Below are positions 18,157 through 27,531 of a stretch of DNA of 64,000 bases, in pieces; the stretch's first letter is position 1, and every line of letters starts with the position of its first letter. The notes beneath the pieces were generated by a model. That model had not been told where the DNA came from and did no database searches. It saw nothing but the letters and a program-made list of their open reading frames with translations. The DNA comes from Candidatus Defluviilinea proxima (GTDB taxonomy: Bacteria > Chloroflexota > Anaerolineae > Anaerolineales > Villigracilaceae). Position numbers and translations under genes: made by a program. Location: assembly GCA_016721115.1 (NCBI GenBank), contig JADKIW010000001.1, forward strand, positions 1,317,501 through 1,381,500, written 5' to 3'.

Positions 18157-18602
18157 TGACGTTCCTCGCCTTGGAAGGGCTTCAGGATCTCCATCCAATT
18201 TTCTGGGTTGGCAAAGGGGCTCCAGCCGAATTGTTTGTAAAGCCCGTGTGCATCACGTGTGGCGAGAGTCCAACGGCGCAGGCCTTGCAGATCGGGGTGT
18301 GACATGATCGTTTGCATGAGCCATTTGCCTAGGCCGTGTGCGCGATAATCTTCGTGGATGAAAACATCGCAGAGGTAGGCGAAGATGGAGTAGTCGGTGA
18401 CAACGCGCGCGATGCCGATCTGTTTCGTGCCGTCATACACGCCGAACACAAGCGAGTTTTCGAGTGCACGTTCCGTACGTTCGCGCGGACGCCCGTTCGC
18501 CCAATACGAACATTCAAGCATGGCGACGATGGCATCACGGTCGAGGCGTGCGGGGTCGGTGCTGATAGTGAAGTTATCTTTGTGTGTTTCGATTGTTTGC
18601 AT
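18153..18602 (-). CDS. GNAT-family N-acetyltransferase
   Basis: A 149-residue single-domain GNAT protein. The acetyl-CoA loop region is visible as DYRAHGLGKWLMQTIMSH near residue 83, followed by the DAHGLYKQFGW segment typical of the C-terminal GNAT fold. It is the first gene of a two-gene unit with the RlmI-like methyltransferase, by a 4-nt overlap. The substrate cannot be told; a protein or small amine acceptor is usual. Confidence 0.85.
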   Translation of the reverse strand: MQTIETHKDNFTISTDPARLDRDAIVAMLECSYWANGRPRERTERALENSLVFGVYDGTKQIGIARVVTDYSIFAYLCDVFIHEDYRAHGLGKWLMQTIMSHPDLQGLRRWTLATRDAHGLYKQFGWSPFANPENWMEILKPFQGEERQ

Positions 18603-18655
18603 GGCGTGAGTCTATCATAGGTGATATTATCGTGGCTTATTAATAAGGAGAAAAC

Positions 18656-19300
18656 ATGTTCAAACCTGTAGTATGGAAAACTTTTCCTCGTGACTTTATC
18701 GTTATTCAAATTGGATTTGCGCTCTTTGGGCTTTCGATCGCGCTGATGATCCGTTCGAATCTTGGGACCAGCCCCTGGGCTGTGCTCGAGGTGGCTTTAT
18801 CTCAACTGACAGACATCCGCCCTGGAAGAATGGGCATCCTTGTGGGCTTTGTTGTTTTGTTCGGCTCGTTGATCTTGCGTGAGAAGATCGGTTGGGGGAC
18901 GTTGGGCAATATCCTGTTCATTGGGTTATGGGAAGATCTGTTCTTGGGAATGCTTCCGTCTATTGAACAGAATCTCCTTTTGCAGGGAACCATGTTGTTG
19001 ATCGCGATCTTCATGATGGGCATTGCCAGCGCCATCTACATCGGCGTAGATGCGGGAGCCGGTCCGCGTGATAGTTTGATGATGGCGGCGCATCGGACGA
19101 CGAAGTTAAGCATCCGTGTGGCGCGTGCCATTATCGAGATCACCGTTGTCGTTGTTGGATGGTTGTTGGGCGGCCCGTTAGGTGTAGGAACTCTGATCTT
19201 TGCGCTGTTGATCGGTCCCGCCGTGCAATGGGCGTTCAAGATGTTCAAAGTGAAAACACATCATCCTGAGACGGAGATCGTAGAGGCCGCAACGGATTGA
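18656..19300 (+). CDS. YczE/YyaS/YitT-type integral membrane protein
   Basis: A 214-residue protein with about five membrane helices. Family-like features are IQIGFALFGLSIALMIRSNLGTSPWAV near the start, the GRMGILVGFVVL segment, and YIGVDAGAGPRDSLMMA near residue 130, which match YczE-type membrane proteins of unknown function. A good ribosome site (AAGGAGAAAAC) precedes the ATG. It is divergent from the GNAT gene. Confidence 0.75.
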   Translation: MFKPVVWKTFPRDFIVIQIGFALFGLSIALMIRSNLGTSPWAVLEVALSQLTDIRPGRMGILVGFVVLFGSLILREKIGWGTLGNILFIGLWEDLFLGMLPSIEQNLLLQGTMLLIAIFMMGIASAIYIGVDAGAGPRDSLMMAAHRTTKLSIRVARAIIEITVVVVGWLLGGPLGVGTLIFALLIGPAVQWAFKMFKVKTHHPETEIVEAATD

Positions 19301-19433
19301 TAATTAGGATGCCAGCGTTCTTTTTATGCGAAATTCAGAAACCAATCAGTCAATCTTCGCTAATTTTTGATAAAGTTGTGGAGATTAGCAAAGATTAGTA
19401 AAAAATATTCTGTGTAAGTCCTGTATATAAAAT

Positions 19434-19916
19434 ATGAATGTGATATATGCTCTTTCAGATTTTTTTCTGAGCTCCAGTCTAATATTGTTTGGAGCATCTG
19501 TCCTTGTGTTGCTCTTACCCTATCTGCTGTACTACACTTCTGCAAAGCGATATGAAATAGGCGAACTACAGACGCATTTCCCGGAGCTGTCCATAGTAGG
19601 CGGATATCCGTTTTTTATTTTTCTACTATTACCTATTTTGTTTTTAGGGTTTATTTGTGCATCAGAAACACTTCCTGATCTAGCATTTAATTTCATTACG
19701 GTTGGAGTAGCTTGTGTGGCGCTTTTTCATGGGATCTTTGCTTTGAAATTTGCGGTTTATCCACTGTTTGTTCGAACATCGTTGTTGTCGTCTAAAATGT
19801 TTTATTTTCACGATCAAGGAAGGGGAATAAAAATTCTTGGGTTGATTCAAATTACTGTATCCATGTTCGTCATTTTAGCGACCATCCTTGTTGTTTTGGT
19901 AAATCTTTCAATATAA
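19434..19916 (+). CDS. Hypothetical membrane protein
   Basis: A 160-residue protein with four hydrophobic segments (about 10-32, 60-75, 80-105, 132-158) and an AT-rich sequence. No ribosome site is visible before ATG 19434; the TATATAAA just upstream hints at a very short leader, but the spacing is too tight for a normal promoter. I do not recognise a family. Confidence 0.5.
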   Translation: MNVIYALSDFFLSSSLILFGASVLVLLLPYLLYYTSAKRYEIGELQTHFPELSIVGGYPFFIFLLLPILFLGFICASETLPDLAFNFITVGVACVALFHGIFALKFAVYPLFVRTSLLSSKMFYFHDQGRGIKILGLIQITVSMFVILATILVVLVNLSI

Positions 19917-19949
19917 AATCCTATTGATAATTGGAATATCCTTTTCCGT

Positions 19950-19955
19950 TATAAT
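19950..19955 (+). promoter_or_regulatory. Possible -10 box of the dehydrogenase operon
   Basis: TATAAT at 19950-19955 lies 33 nt before the E1 start and ahead of the ribosome site AAAGGAGAGA. TTGATA at 19924-19929 could be a -35 element, but the spacer of 20 nt is long. Confidence 0.4.
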
Positions 19956-19988
19956 TCTCCTCAACCTTAGCCAAAGGAGAGAGACTTC

Positions 19989-22397
19989 ATGCCCAAAAAG
20001 AAGGGTAGTGTTGTTGCATTTCCGTTAGAGAGAGAAGAGATCATCAAGGATTATCGTCTTGCGTATCAAAGCAGGCAGGCGAGCCTTATCGGCAGGCGGG
20101 AGGTACTGAGTGGGAAAGCAAAGTTCGGAATTTTCGGCGATGGCAAGGAACTTGCCAATATAGCGATCGCGCGCGCCTTTCGCAAAGGCGATTGGCGCTC
20201 AGGGTATTACCGCGACCAGACCTGGATGTTCATGTTAGGGGTGATGAGCATTCAGGAATTTTTTGCGCAACTCTACGCACACGCCGACCTCAACCACGAA
20301 TCCAATATGGGCGGGCGTTCGATGACTTCGCATTTCGCGAGTCGCTATATCAATCCGGATGGCTCGTGGAAGAATCAAACCCAAATGTATAACAGCGCGG
20401 CGGATATTTCTCCCACCGCTGGGCAAATGCCGCGCGCGGTAGGGCTTGCGTATGCATCCGTGTTGTATCGTGGGTTTCAAAGTAACAATCAATTTTCAAA
20501 GAATGGGGATGAAGTTACATTCACAAGCATTGGCAATGCATCCACGGCCGAAGGTCTGTTCTGGGAATCAGTCAATGCCATTGGTGTGTTGAAAGCGCCT
20601 GCTGTTATCACCATCTATGACGATGGCTATGGCATCTCTGTCCCCAATCAATTTCAAATGGTCAAAGAAAACATCGGCTCGATCCTCAAAGGCTTCGAGC
20701 GCGATTCTAACCTCCCGCCAGAAGAAGCTGAACGTGGATACAACCTCTACAGCGTGCGCGCCTGGGATTATCCCGCACTGGTCGAAACTTATCTCTCCGC
20801 CGCTGAGATCGCGCGCGAATATCACATCCCATCGTTGATCCATGTTACCGAAGTCACTCAACCTCAAGGACATTCCACATCTGGTAGTCACGAACGATAC
20901 AAGAGTCCCGAGCGGATGCAATTCGAGGAAGAGTTTGATTGCGTCCGCAAGATGCGTGAGTGGATGATAACGAACCGCGTCATTTCGGACCTGGAACTGG
21001 TCGCCATCGAAAAAGCGGACTACAAATCTGTAGAAGGGATCCGCAAACTGGCATGGGATGCGTATCTTGCTCCCATCATGGATGAACGCAACGAAGTGAT
21101 GGACATGCTCGATGAGATCGCAGGTAGTTCGAATCATGCCGCAGACTTGGAAAAGATTCGGGAACGGCTGGCAAACCTCCCGTCGGTGGGGAGGCGTGAT
21201 GTCCATGGCGCAGTGCATGAAGCGTTGAGAGTTCTGCGTCTCGAAGCGAATCCATCCAAGCAGATTTTAGTCCAATGGAAAAATGAAGAGGACGAGATCA
21301 ACGAGGAGCGGTATGGTTCGCATTTGTATAGCGGTAGGGGCGTTGCGATCAAGGAAGTGAAACCTGTGTATTCAGCGAAATCGCCGACGGTGATGGGCTT
21401 TGAGGTGATGAACGCTGTGTTCGATGCGATGCTGGCACGTGATCTGCGTGTGGTGGCGTTCGGGGAAGATGTGGGATTTCTTGGGGATGTGAATCAGGGT
21501 TTCAAAGGAATGCAGGAAAAGTATGGCGCGTTGCGTGTGATGGACACAGGCATTCGCGAAGCGACGATCTTAGGGCAGGCAATTGGCCTGGCGATGCGTG
21601 GGTTGCGGCCTATTTGTGAGATTCAATATCTTGATTATGTATTGTATGTATTGCAGGGTATGAGCGATGACCTTGCGAATTTACATTGGCGTACTGCAGG
21701 CGGTCAGGCTGCCCCTGTTATTGTGCGGACGCGAGGTCATCGTTTGGAGGGCGTTTGGCACGCAGGCTCGCCGATGGCAGGGATTATTAATCTTGCGCGC
21801 GGCATGAATGTGCTGGTGCCTCGTGATATGACTCGTGCGGCAGGTTTCTATAATACGTTGTTAAAATGTGATGAGCCAGCACTTGTTGTAGAAGTGTTGA
21901 ATGGCTATCGCATTAAAGAGAAGTTGCCTGATAATGTCAGCGAGTTCACTGTCCCGCTCGGTGTGCCTGAGATAATACGTAAAGGCAGTGATATTACAGT
22001 GGTCACTTATGGTGCCTGTTGTCGTATCGCGATGGATGCGGCAGAAAAACTTTCTCGAGAGGGTATTGATATTGAGGTTGTGGATGTGCAATCCCTGTTG
22101 CCGTTCGATATTCACGGACGAATTGTCGAGTCGCTGAAGAAAACGAACCGCATCTTGTTTTTGGATGAAGACGTGCCGGGCGGTGCGTCCGCGTATATGA
22201 TGCAGGAAGTGCTTGAGAAACAGGGCGGATATTTTCATCTTGACTCGGAACCGAGAACGTTAACTAGCAAAGCACATCGTCCTGCATATGGGAGTGATGG
22301 CGATTACTGGTCAAAGCCAAATAGCGAAACAGTGTTTGATATGGTGTATGAGATGATGCATGAGGTTGACCCGAATAGATTCCCCTCGTTCAAGTGA
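19989..22397 (+). CDS. Two-oxoacid dehydrogenase E1, fused alpha and beta subunits
   Basis: E1 uses thiamine diphosphate to decarboxylate a 2-oxoacid and pass the acyl group to E2. In this 802-residue protein the alpha-type part spans about 1-420 and the beta-type part about 455-795 (GFEVMNAVFDAML, VVAFGEDVGFLGDVNQG, IREATILGQAIGLAM, PLGVPEIIRKGSD). The fused layout is like that of E1 proteins known from Bacteroidota and some other phyla. The usual GDG...NN cofactor motif reads GNAS (182-185) and DDG (211-213). Substrate could be pyruvate or branched-chain 2-oxoacids. It heads a cluster with E2 and E3. Confidence 0.9.
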   Translation: MPKKKGSVVAFPLEREEIIKDYRLAYQSRQASLIGRREVLSGKAKFGIFGDGKELANIAIARAFRKGDWRSGYYRDQTWMFMLGVMSIQEFFAQLYAHADLNHESNMGGRSMTSHFASRYINPDGSWKNQTQMYNSAADISPTAGQMPRAVGLAYASVLYRGFQSNNQFSKNGDEVTFTSIGNASTAEGLFWESVNAIGVLKAPAVITIYDDGYGISVPNQFQMVKENIGSILKGFERDSNLPPEEAERGYNLYSVRAWDYPALVETYLSAAEIAREYHIPSLIHVTEVTQPQGHSTSGSHERYKSPERMQFEEEFDCVRKMREWMITNRVISDLELVAIEKADYKSVEGIRKLAWDAYLAPIMDERNEVMDMLDEIAGSSNHAADLEKIRERLANLPSVGRRDVHGAVHEALRVLRLEANPSKQILVQWKNEEDEINEERYGSHLYSGRGVAIKEVKPVYSAKSPTVMGFEVMNAVFDAMLARDLRVVAFGEDVGFLGDVNQGFKGMQEKYGALRVMDTGIREATILGQAIGLAMRGLRPICEIQYLDYVLYVLQGMSDDLANLHWRTAGGQAAPVIVRTRGHRLEGVWHAGSPMAGIINLARGMNVLVPRDMTRAAGFYNTLLKCDEPALVVEVLNGYRIKEKLPDNVSEFTVPLGVPEIIRKGSDITVVTYGACCRIAMDAAEKLSREGIDIEVVDVQSLLPFDIHGRIVESLKKTNRILFLDEDVPGGASAYMMQEVLEKQGGYFHLDSEPRTLTSKAHRPAYGSDGDYWSKPNSETVFDMVYEMMHEVDPNRFPSFK

Positions 22398-22407
22398 GTG
22401 AACCACG

Positions 22408-22456
22408 GAGACACTGAGACACGGAGATTTTAAAATCTCAGTGCTTTAGTGTCTCA
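22408..22456. repeat. Palindromic element between E1 and E2
   Basis: An inner perfect palindrome GAGATTTTAAAATCTC (22424-22439) is flanked by outer arms GAGACACT... and ...AGTGTCTC that pair with a few mismatches. The CACGGAGACACTGAGACACGG wording is of a kind often seen as a dispersed repeat. It falls between two cistrons that must be made in fixed ratio, so it may tune expression. Confidence 0.6.
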
Positions 22457-22480
22457 GGGTTAGGCAATTAAGGAGTATTT

Positions 22481-23710
22481 ATGGCGACAAAAGTTTTAGT
22501 TCCATTACTCGGCGAAGGGGTTGAAGAAGTTACTGTTATCAAATGGTTGAAGAAAGAAGGCGATTCGGTCAATGAATTGGAACCTTTGCTTGAAGTAAAC
22601 ACTGACAAAGTGGATACTGAAATCCCATCACCTGCTTCGGGGACAGTGTTGAAGATTTTGGCAGAGGAGGGACTCCCTGCGAAAGTGGGGGCAATACTTG
22701 CTTTTATTGGGAAGCCTGGGGAGAGTATAGAAGTTTCAAGTTCTCAGGTATCAAGTGTCACATCGAACGTGGAAAATCCTGTTCTCAAAGAAAACGTGAT
22801 ACGCGATACATCGCACGCGACACACGAGTTAGGTTTTATTTCGCCTGTTGTTGCAAAAATCGCCGCGGAACATGGAGTCGATTTACAACAAGTACAAGGC
22901 ACGGGGTTGAACGGACGGATTACTAAAAATGATGTGCTGAATTATGTTGAAAACGAAAGACCGACGATGGACCATAAACCACAGACCGGGGTCAATCGCC
23001 CTTCGCCGGTGGTCGCAACTCCTATTGGAGATGATCGATTAATAAAACATACAACCATCCGCAAACAAATTGCCGAGCACATGGTCATGTCCAAGCAGAC
23101 ATCGCCTCACGTGCTGACTGTCATGGAAGCGGATATGAGTCGGGTTATCAAGCACCGCTCTGCGAACAAGGATATCTTTGCGCGAGATGGTGTCAATCTC
23201 ACTTACACAGCGTATTTTATGGTCGCCATTGTCGCGGGATTGAAGGCATATCCACGTGTCAATTCTTCATGGTCAGATGATGGCATTCTTGTCCATAAAG
23301 AAGTGAATATTGGGATGGCAACTTCGCTTGGTGAAGATGGTTTGATCGTCCCCGTAATTAAAAGCGCGGACAATTTGTCTCTGTTGGCGATGGCTCGTTC
23401 TGTGAACGATCTGGCGTATCGGGCGCGTTCGAAAAAACTCCAGCCTGACGATGTAAAAGGCGGGACGTTCACATTGACCAATCACGGTATTAGCGGGTCG
23501 CTGTTCGCCTTCCCTGTGATCAACCAGCCGCAATGTGGAATCCTTGGTGTGGGCGCAATGCAGAAGCGTGTGATCGTGACTGAAGATGATGCGATCGCTG
23601 TCCGCCCGATGGTGTATCTCTCGTTTGTGTTCGATCATCGTATTCTCGATGGCGCGTCCGCGGATTGGTTTTTGGCGAAGGTGAAAGAGACGCTTGAAAA
23701 GTGGAGTTAG
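22481..23710 (+). CDS. Dihydrolipoamide acyltransferase (E2)
   Basis: E2 carries the acyl group from E1 to coenzyme A. The 409-residue protein has one lipoyl domain at 1-77 with the lipoylated lysine in EVNTDKVDTEIPSP, a linker, a peripheral subunit-binding domain at about 125-165 (ISPVVAKIAAEHGVDLQQV), and a C-terminal catalytic domain ending in FDHRILDGASADWFL, where the HxxxDG active-site motif is intact. The ribosome site AAGGAG precedes the ATG. Confidence 0.93.
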   Translation: MATKVLVPLLGEGVEEVTVIKWLKKEGDSVNELEPLLEVNTDKVDTEIPSPASGTVLKILAEEGLPAKVGAILAFIGKPGESIEVSSSQVSSVTSNVENPVLKENVIRDTSHATHELGFISPVVAKIAAEHGVDLQQVQGTGLNGRITKNDVLNYVENERPTMDHKPQTGVNRPSPVVATPIGDDRLIKHTTIRKQIAEHMVMSKQTSPHVLTVMEADMSRVIKHRSANKDIFARDGVNLTYTAYFMVAIVAGLKAYPRVNSSWSDDGILVHKEVNIGMATSLGEDGLIVPVIKSADNLSLLAMARSVNDLAYRARSKKLQPDDVKGGTFTLTNHGISGSLFAFPVINQPQCGILGVGAMQKRVIVTEDDAIAVRPMVYLSFVFDHRILDGASADWFLAKVKETLEKWS

Positions 23711-23720
23711 ATAAAAACAG

Positions 23721-23759
23721 GAGATTGCTTCGTCGCAACGAACGCTCCTCGCAATGACA
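23721..23759. repeat. Dispersed-repeat-like element after E2
   Basis: The stretch beginning GGAGATTGCTTCGTCGC and ending CTCCTCGCAATGAC has partly self-complementary ends (ATTGC/GCAAT). Sequences of this wording are found as intergenic repeats in many bacteria. Identification rests on recall and the partial symmetry only. Confidence 0.4.
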
Positions 23760-23769
23760 TAGGAGAATT

Positions 23770-24387
23770 ATGACAAATTTCGATGAACGCGCAAAAGATT
23801 GGGACTCTGACCCAGATAAAGTGAAACGCGCTCGTGCAGTGGCCGATGCCATTCGCAGTACCGTTCCATTATCTAAAAACATGAAAGCGCTTGAGTATGG
23901 ATGTGGAACAGGCTTGGTCAGTTTCGCTCTTCAAGAGAATTTAGGTCAGATCACCCTCGCGGATACTTCACAAGGAATGCTGGATGTTCTCAGTGAAAAG
24001 ATCGTCAGTGCAGGCGTGAAAAACATGCATCCCGTCCGACTTGATCTTGTGTCAGACCCTTTGCCTGCGGAGAAATATCACATCACCTATTCATTGTTAG
24101 CTTTGCATCACATTCGGGATGCAAAAGGAATTTTGAGTAAGTTCTGTGATGTGCTTGAGTCGAATGGATATTTGATCGTTGCGGACTTGGATAAAGAAGA
24201 TGGCACATTCCATACAGATGGGACGACCGATGTGCATCTGGGCTTTGCGCGAAACGAGTTACAGGAGTGGGTTGAAGCCGCTGGGTTTGGAAATGTCCAG
24301 TTTTCGACAGTGTATGAGATCAAGAAAGAAGTGAAAGGTAAGGAAAAAGCATTTCCTGTATTCCTGATGGTGGCGCAGAAGATATAA
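23770..24387 (+). CDS. Class I SAM-dependent methyltransferase
   Basis: A 205-residue methyltransferase. The SAM-binding motif I reads ALEYGCGTGLVSFAL near residue 40, the acidic strand end TLADTSQGMLDVL follows, and motif post-I LDLVSD and the ALHHIRDAKGIL segment complete a Rossmann fold of the UbiE/methyltransf_11 type. It lies between E2 and E3, close to E2 with its own ribosome site (TAGGAGAAT). The substrate is unknown; position may be coincidental. Confidence 0.85.
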   Translation: MTNFDERAKDWDSDPDKVKRARAVADAIRSTVPLSKNMKALEYGCGTGLVSFALQENLGQITLADTSQGMLDVLSEKIVSAGVKNMHPVRLDLVSDPLPAEKYHITYSLLALHHIRDAKGILSKFCDVLESNGYLIVADLDKEDGTFHTDGTTDVHLGFARNELQEWVEAAGFGNVQFSTVYEIKKEVKGKEKAFPVFLMVAQKI

Positions 24388-24554
24388 ACGTTGATAATTT
24401 CATGACGCAATTACAAGACCACCCGAACATTAACACGAAGAGGCATGTCTTGAGGAAAAGTTCAAAGATGTTTACACCAGCTACAAGTCCCATGTGAGGC
24501 GGTGGTTGTAGTGGGGTAAAATTGGATCATTACAAAGTCAAATGGAGTTAAAGA

Positions 24555-25943
24555 ATGGCAGAAAATTTTGATGTCGTTGTGATCGGTGCGGGACCTGGCG
24601 GGTATGTGGCCGCGATCCGTGCCGCGCAACTCAAGCAGAAAGTCGCGATCATCGATAAGCAATGGATGGGTGGTGTGTGTCTGAACATCGGATGCATCCC
24701 CTCGAAGTCGCTTCTTCGCAATGCGGAGATCGCGCACACACTTCGCGAACGCGGCAAGGAATATGGCTTTTCGTTCGAGAACTTGAAATTGGATTATGGC
24801 GTTGCGTTCAAACGCTCGCGCCAAAATTCGGATCGCCTTGTGAAGGGCATCGGCTTCCTGATGAAGAAGAACAACATTGCCGTCTTCATGGGCGAGGCGA
24901 AGTTCAAGGCAAAGGATACGCTTACTGTTACGGATAAGGATGGTAAAGCGACTGAGCTCAAAGCGAAGAATATTATCGTCGCTACGGGCGCAAGCGCGGC
25001 TCAACTTCCGGGTGTGGCTGTTGACGGCAAAAAGATCGTTACCTACGTGGAAGCGATCATGCAAGATACACTCCCGTCTTCGGTTGTGATCGTGGGTGGT
25101 GGCGCGATCGGAACGGAGTTTGCAACCATCTGGCATTCCTATGGCGTGGATGTGACCATTGTTGAATTGCTTCCTCGTATTCTGCCGCGTGAAGATGAAG
25201 AGGTCAGCAAGGAATTGACCAAGGAATTGACCAAGCGCGGAATCAAGATCAAGACCGGTGTGAAGTTCGAGAGTATCGCTGTTTCCGGCGATAAGGTCAA
25301 AGTGAAATTGCCGAGCGAGACTTTGGAAGTAGATCAGGTATTGGTGGCAACCGCCTTTACACCGAACAGTAAAGGACTTGGTCTCGAAACCGTAGGTGTG
25401 AAGGTCAGTGAGCGCGGCATGATCGAGATCAATGAGAAAATGCAGACCAATGTGCCGGGCATTTGGGCGATTGGCGATGTGACCGGTAAGTTGATGTTGG
25501 CGCATGTCGGTTCGGCGATGGGAATCATTTGTGCTGAAAACATCGCAGGTGTGGAAACCACCACATTGGATTACGAAATGATGCCGCGCGCTACATATTG
25601 TCATCCGCAGGTGGCTTCATTCGGGTTGACCGAGGCACAAGCGAAAGAGCGCGGATATAACATCAAGATCGGGCGTTTCCCCTTCCAGCCGAACGGAAAA
25701 GCGCTTGGCATCGGTGATTATGCCGGGTTTGTGAAACTGGTTGTGGATGAAAAATATGGCGAGATCTTGGGTGCTCACATGATCGGCCCTGAAGTGACCG
25801 AGCTACTGCCCGAACTCACGCTCGCGCACATGATGGAATTGACTCCGCATGAGATCGCACGCAACGTCCATGCCCACCCGACCCTTTCCGAGGTGCTGAT
25901 GGAAGCGGCGCACAGTGCAGAAGGTATGCCAATTCACATGTAA
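24555..25943 (+). CDS. lpdA: Dihydrolipoyl dehydrogenase (E3)
   Basis: E3 reoxidises dihydrolipoamide with FAD and NAD. The 462-residue protein has the FAD loop VVIGAGPGGYVAAIRAAQL at the start, redox disulfide GVCLNIGCIPSKSLL near 42-52, the NAD loop VVIVGGGAIGTEFA near 180, IWAIGDVTG near 305, and the C-terminal active-site HAHPTLSEVLMEAAH. A terminator follows at 25952. The 167-bp gap before it shows no gene, so it may have its own promoter. Confidence 0.96.
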   Translation: MAENFDVVVIGAGPGGYVAAIRAAQLKQKVAIIDKQWMGGVCLNIGCIPSKSLLRNAEIAHTLRERGKEYGFSFENLKLDYGVAFKRSRQNSDRLVKGIGFLMKKNNIAVFMGEAKFKAKDTLTVTDKDGKATELKAKNIIVATGASAAQLPGVAVDGKKIVTYVEAIMQDTLPSSVVIVGGGAIGTEFATIWHSYGVDVTIVELLPRILPREDEEVSKELTKELTKRGIKIKTGVKFESIAVSGDKVKVKLPSETLEVDQVLVATAFTPNSKGLGLETVGVKVSERGMIEINEKMQTNVPGIWAIGDVTGKLMLAHVGSAMGIICAENIAGVETTTLDYEMMPRATYCHPQVASFGLTEAQAKERGYNIKIGRFPFQPNGKALGIGDYAGFVKLVVDEKYGEILGAHMIGPEVTELLPELTLAHMMELTPHEIARNVHAHPTLSEVLMEAAHSAEGMPIHM

Positions 25944-25951
25944 GGTTTTGA

Positions 25952-25985
25952 AACCTCCGAGTTCCAAAGAGCTCGGAGGTTTTTG
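25952..25985 (+). terminator. Rho-independent terminator after lpdA
   Basis: Arms AAACCTCCGAG (25952-25962) and CTCGGAGGTTT (25973-25983) pair perfectly and are followed by T residues. It also lies just past the stop of the convergent lipoprotein gene and may serve both. Confidence 0.85.
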
Positions 25986-26000
25986 ATTCAGTTGATTCTC

Positions 26001-27266
26001 TTATTTGCTTTTTAACGCATCGATCAAGGCTTGGGGATTAAGAATGACTCCAAACTCGTACTCTTTGTCCGCGTGTTGTATTTGAATTGTTTCGCCGGTA
26101 TTGAGGGCGGTTTCCCAGAACTCTTCAGGGGTGATATCTGGTTTTACTTGTGCGGTTAGAGCATATATCCCGGCCAAGTATGGGATTGACCAACTCCAAC
26201 CACCTTGACGATAGAAGGCGTAATCATTGACACCGGTAGGGCTGGCTGTAGTGCGTGAGTCCATGGGGACAAGTAATGTTTGCCTTAATGTGCCCCCGGA
26301 TTGGAAGTTCAATCGCATTCCGTCAAAGAAGTCTTTTTCCCACCAAAGCCCAGGACTATAAGACTTGGGCTGATTTGGATCGTTTAGTGGGGTGCGTCCG
26401 AGTCCTTGGAAATGTAAACCATAGGTTAGATCAAGGCTTGAGCTAATCACAAAAATACCTTCTTTTTTTGCTTCGTTTAAGGCGGCTTTGATTTCGTTGT
26501 AGCCTTTACTCTCTGGAACCCAGCCGATGGACATTGAAAGTACGCGAATTTTTTTGTTTGCTGGCAAATTTTTGTTTATTTCCACGATACGTTGGATGGC
26601 TTTTGCGCGGCATGAAAAATCCAGGTCTTCTATACCTGTTGAGCCTCCGCAGTCCCCGGTGGCAATATAGTATAGATCGGCATCAGGTGCTACACCTGTT
26701 GTTTTTCCTACAGCGATGGATGCGACGGCAGGCCCATGCATCTGGACTTCCAACCATCCTCCGGTAATATCATCGCATTCTTCGTAAACTCGGATATTGT
26801 CCTTATATTCGATATGGTCAACCAGCAGTGTTTGGTCAATGATTGCAATGCCGACATCTTTGCCGGTGATTCCCGCATCATGTAGAGATCGTATTCCCAG
26901 CCCCGGGTCTTTTCCCAGTTCCATGATCTCTTGCCAGTTGAAACCTGCTGGCATTTTGCCTGCCGTTGGCCATTTCGTTTTGCTGTCAAAGGTTGCATAT
27001 GAAAGGGCTTCTTGAGAATATGAAAGATCAAGTTTGGTCAGGTCTGATGAGCGAAGGTCCACTTGCCATGGGTCTGTTGAGTTTGGATCATAGACAGGAT
27101 GCTCAGTGTATATAGATAGATCGCTATAATCCACAGGCTCCGGGTGGCGGGTTATTTTGGTGTTGGGTAATTCTGTTGTTGGTGGCTTCTCTGTGATTGG
27201 TCCACCGCACGATATCATTATTATAGTGAGCACGAAAAAAACAGTTATCCGACTTATCTTTTGCAT
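26001..27266 (-). CDS. Subtilisin-like (S8) lipoprotein with degraded active site
   Basis: A 421-residue protein starting at ATG 27266, behind GGGAGGGACGA. It has a lipoprotein signal with Cys20 (VLTIIMISC), a Pro/Thr linker, then an S8-like fold. Asp144 (AIIDQT), His177 (MHGPAVASI) and Ser358 (GWSWSIP, aligning with GTSMAAP) keep the triad, but the oxyanion-hole Asn segment reads VISSSLDL without Asn. The TGVAPDADLYYIATG strand after the His is typical of S8. It may be a weak protease or a non-enzymatic surface protein. AT-rich relative to neighbours. Confidence 0.7.
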   Translation of the reverse strand: MQKISRITVFFVLTIIMISCGGPITEKPPTTELPNTKITRHPEPVDYSDLSIYTEHPVYDPNSTDPWQVDLRSSDLTKLDLSYSQEALSYATFDSKTKWPTAGKMPAGFNWQEIMELGKDPGLGIRSLHDAGITGKDVGIAIIDQTLLVDHIEYKDNIRVYEECDDITGGWLEVQMHGPAVASIAVGKTTGVAPDADLYYIATGDCGGSTGIEDLDFSCRAKAIQRIVEINKNLPANKKIRVLSMSIGWVPESKGYNEIKAALNEAKKEGIFVISSSLDLTYGLHFQGLGRTPLNDPNQPKSYSPGLWWEKDFFDGMRLNFQSGGTLRQTLLVPMDSRTTASPTGVNDYAFYRQGGWSWSIPYLAGIYALTAQVKPDITPEEFWETALNTGETIQIQHADKEYEFGVILNPQALIDALKSK

Positions 27267-27531
27267 TCGTCCCTCCCAAGAGAATGTGTTTAAATCACTT
27301 GTATACATGTGTGTCATTTTCGTAAACGGGTTTGGATGTTCTTTGGTTCCAGAACATTGTCAGATTTTGGCAAAGGTAATTCGGACCGAATCAGGCATAA
27401 TGTCCAGAGAAGACGCGGGAACTTCATCCGTTGTAAAGCAGTCTTATGGGTATAATTCGTCCTCACTATCCAGTTGGATGTGAAATTTTTCGATACGAAT
27501 TGTCTAAAATCAGGGTAGGAGGCAGGTAATT

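Noticed and set aside
20568..21218. 216-codon frame opposite the E1 gene
   Set aside because: Antisense shadow of a strongly supported coding region.
24462..25604. Long 380-codon frame opposite lpdA
   Set aside because: Fully antisense to a clearly recognised gene; His/Arg/Asp-rich as usual for antisense of such genes; no plausible start region.
27157..27483. 108-codon + strand frame upstream of the 27532 gene
   Set aside because: Half of it is antisense to the lipoprotein gene start, and the product has no convincing features.
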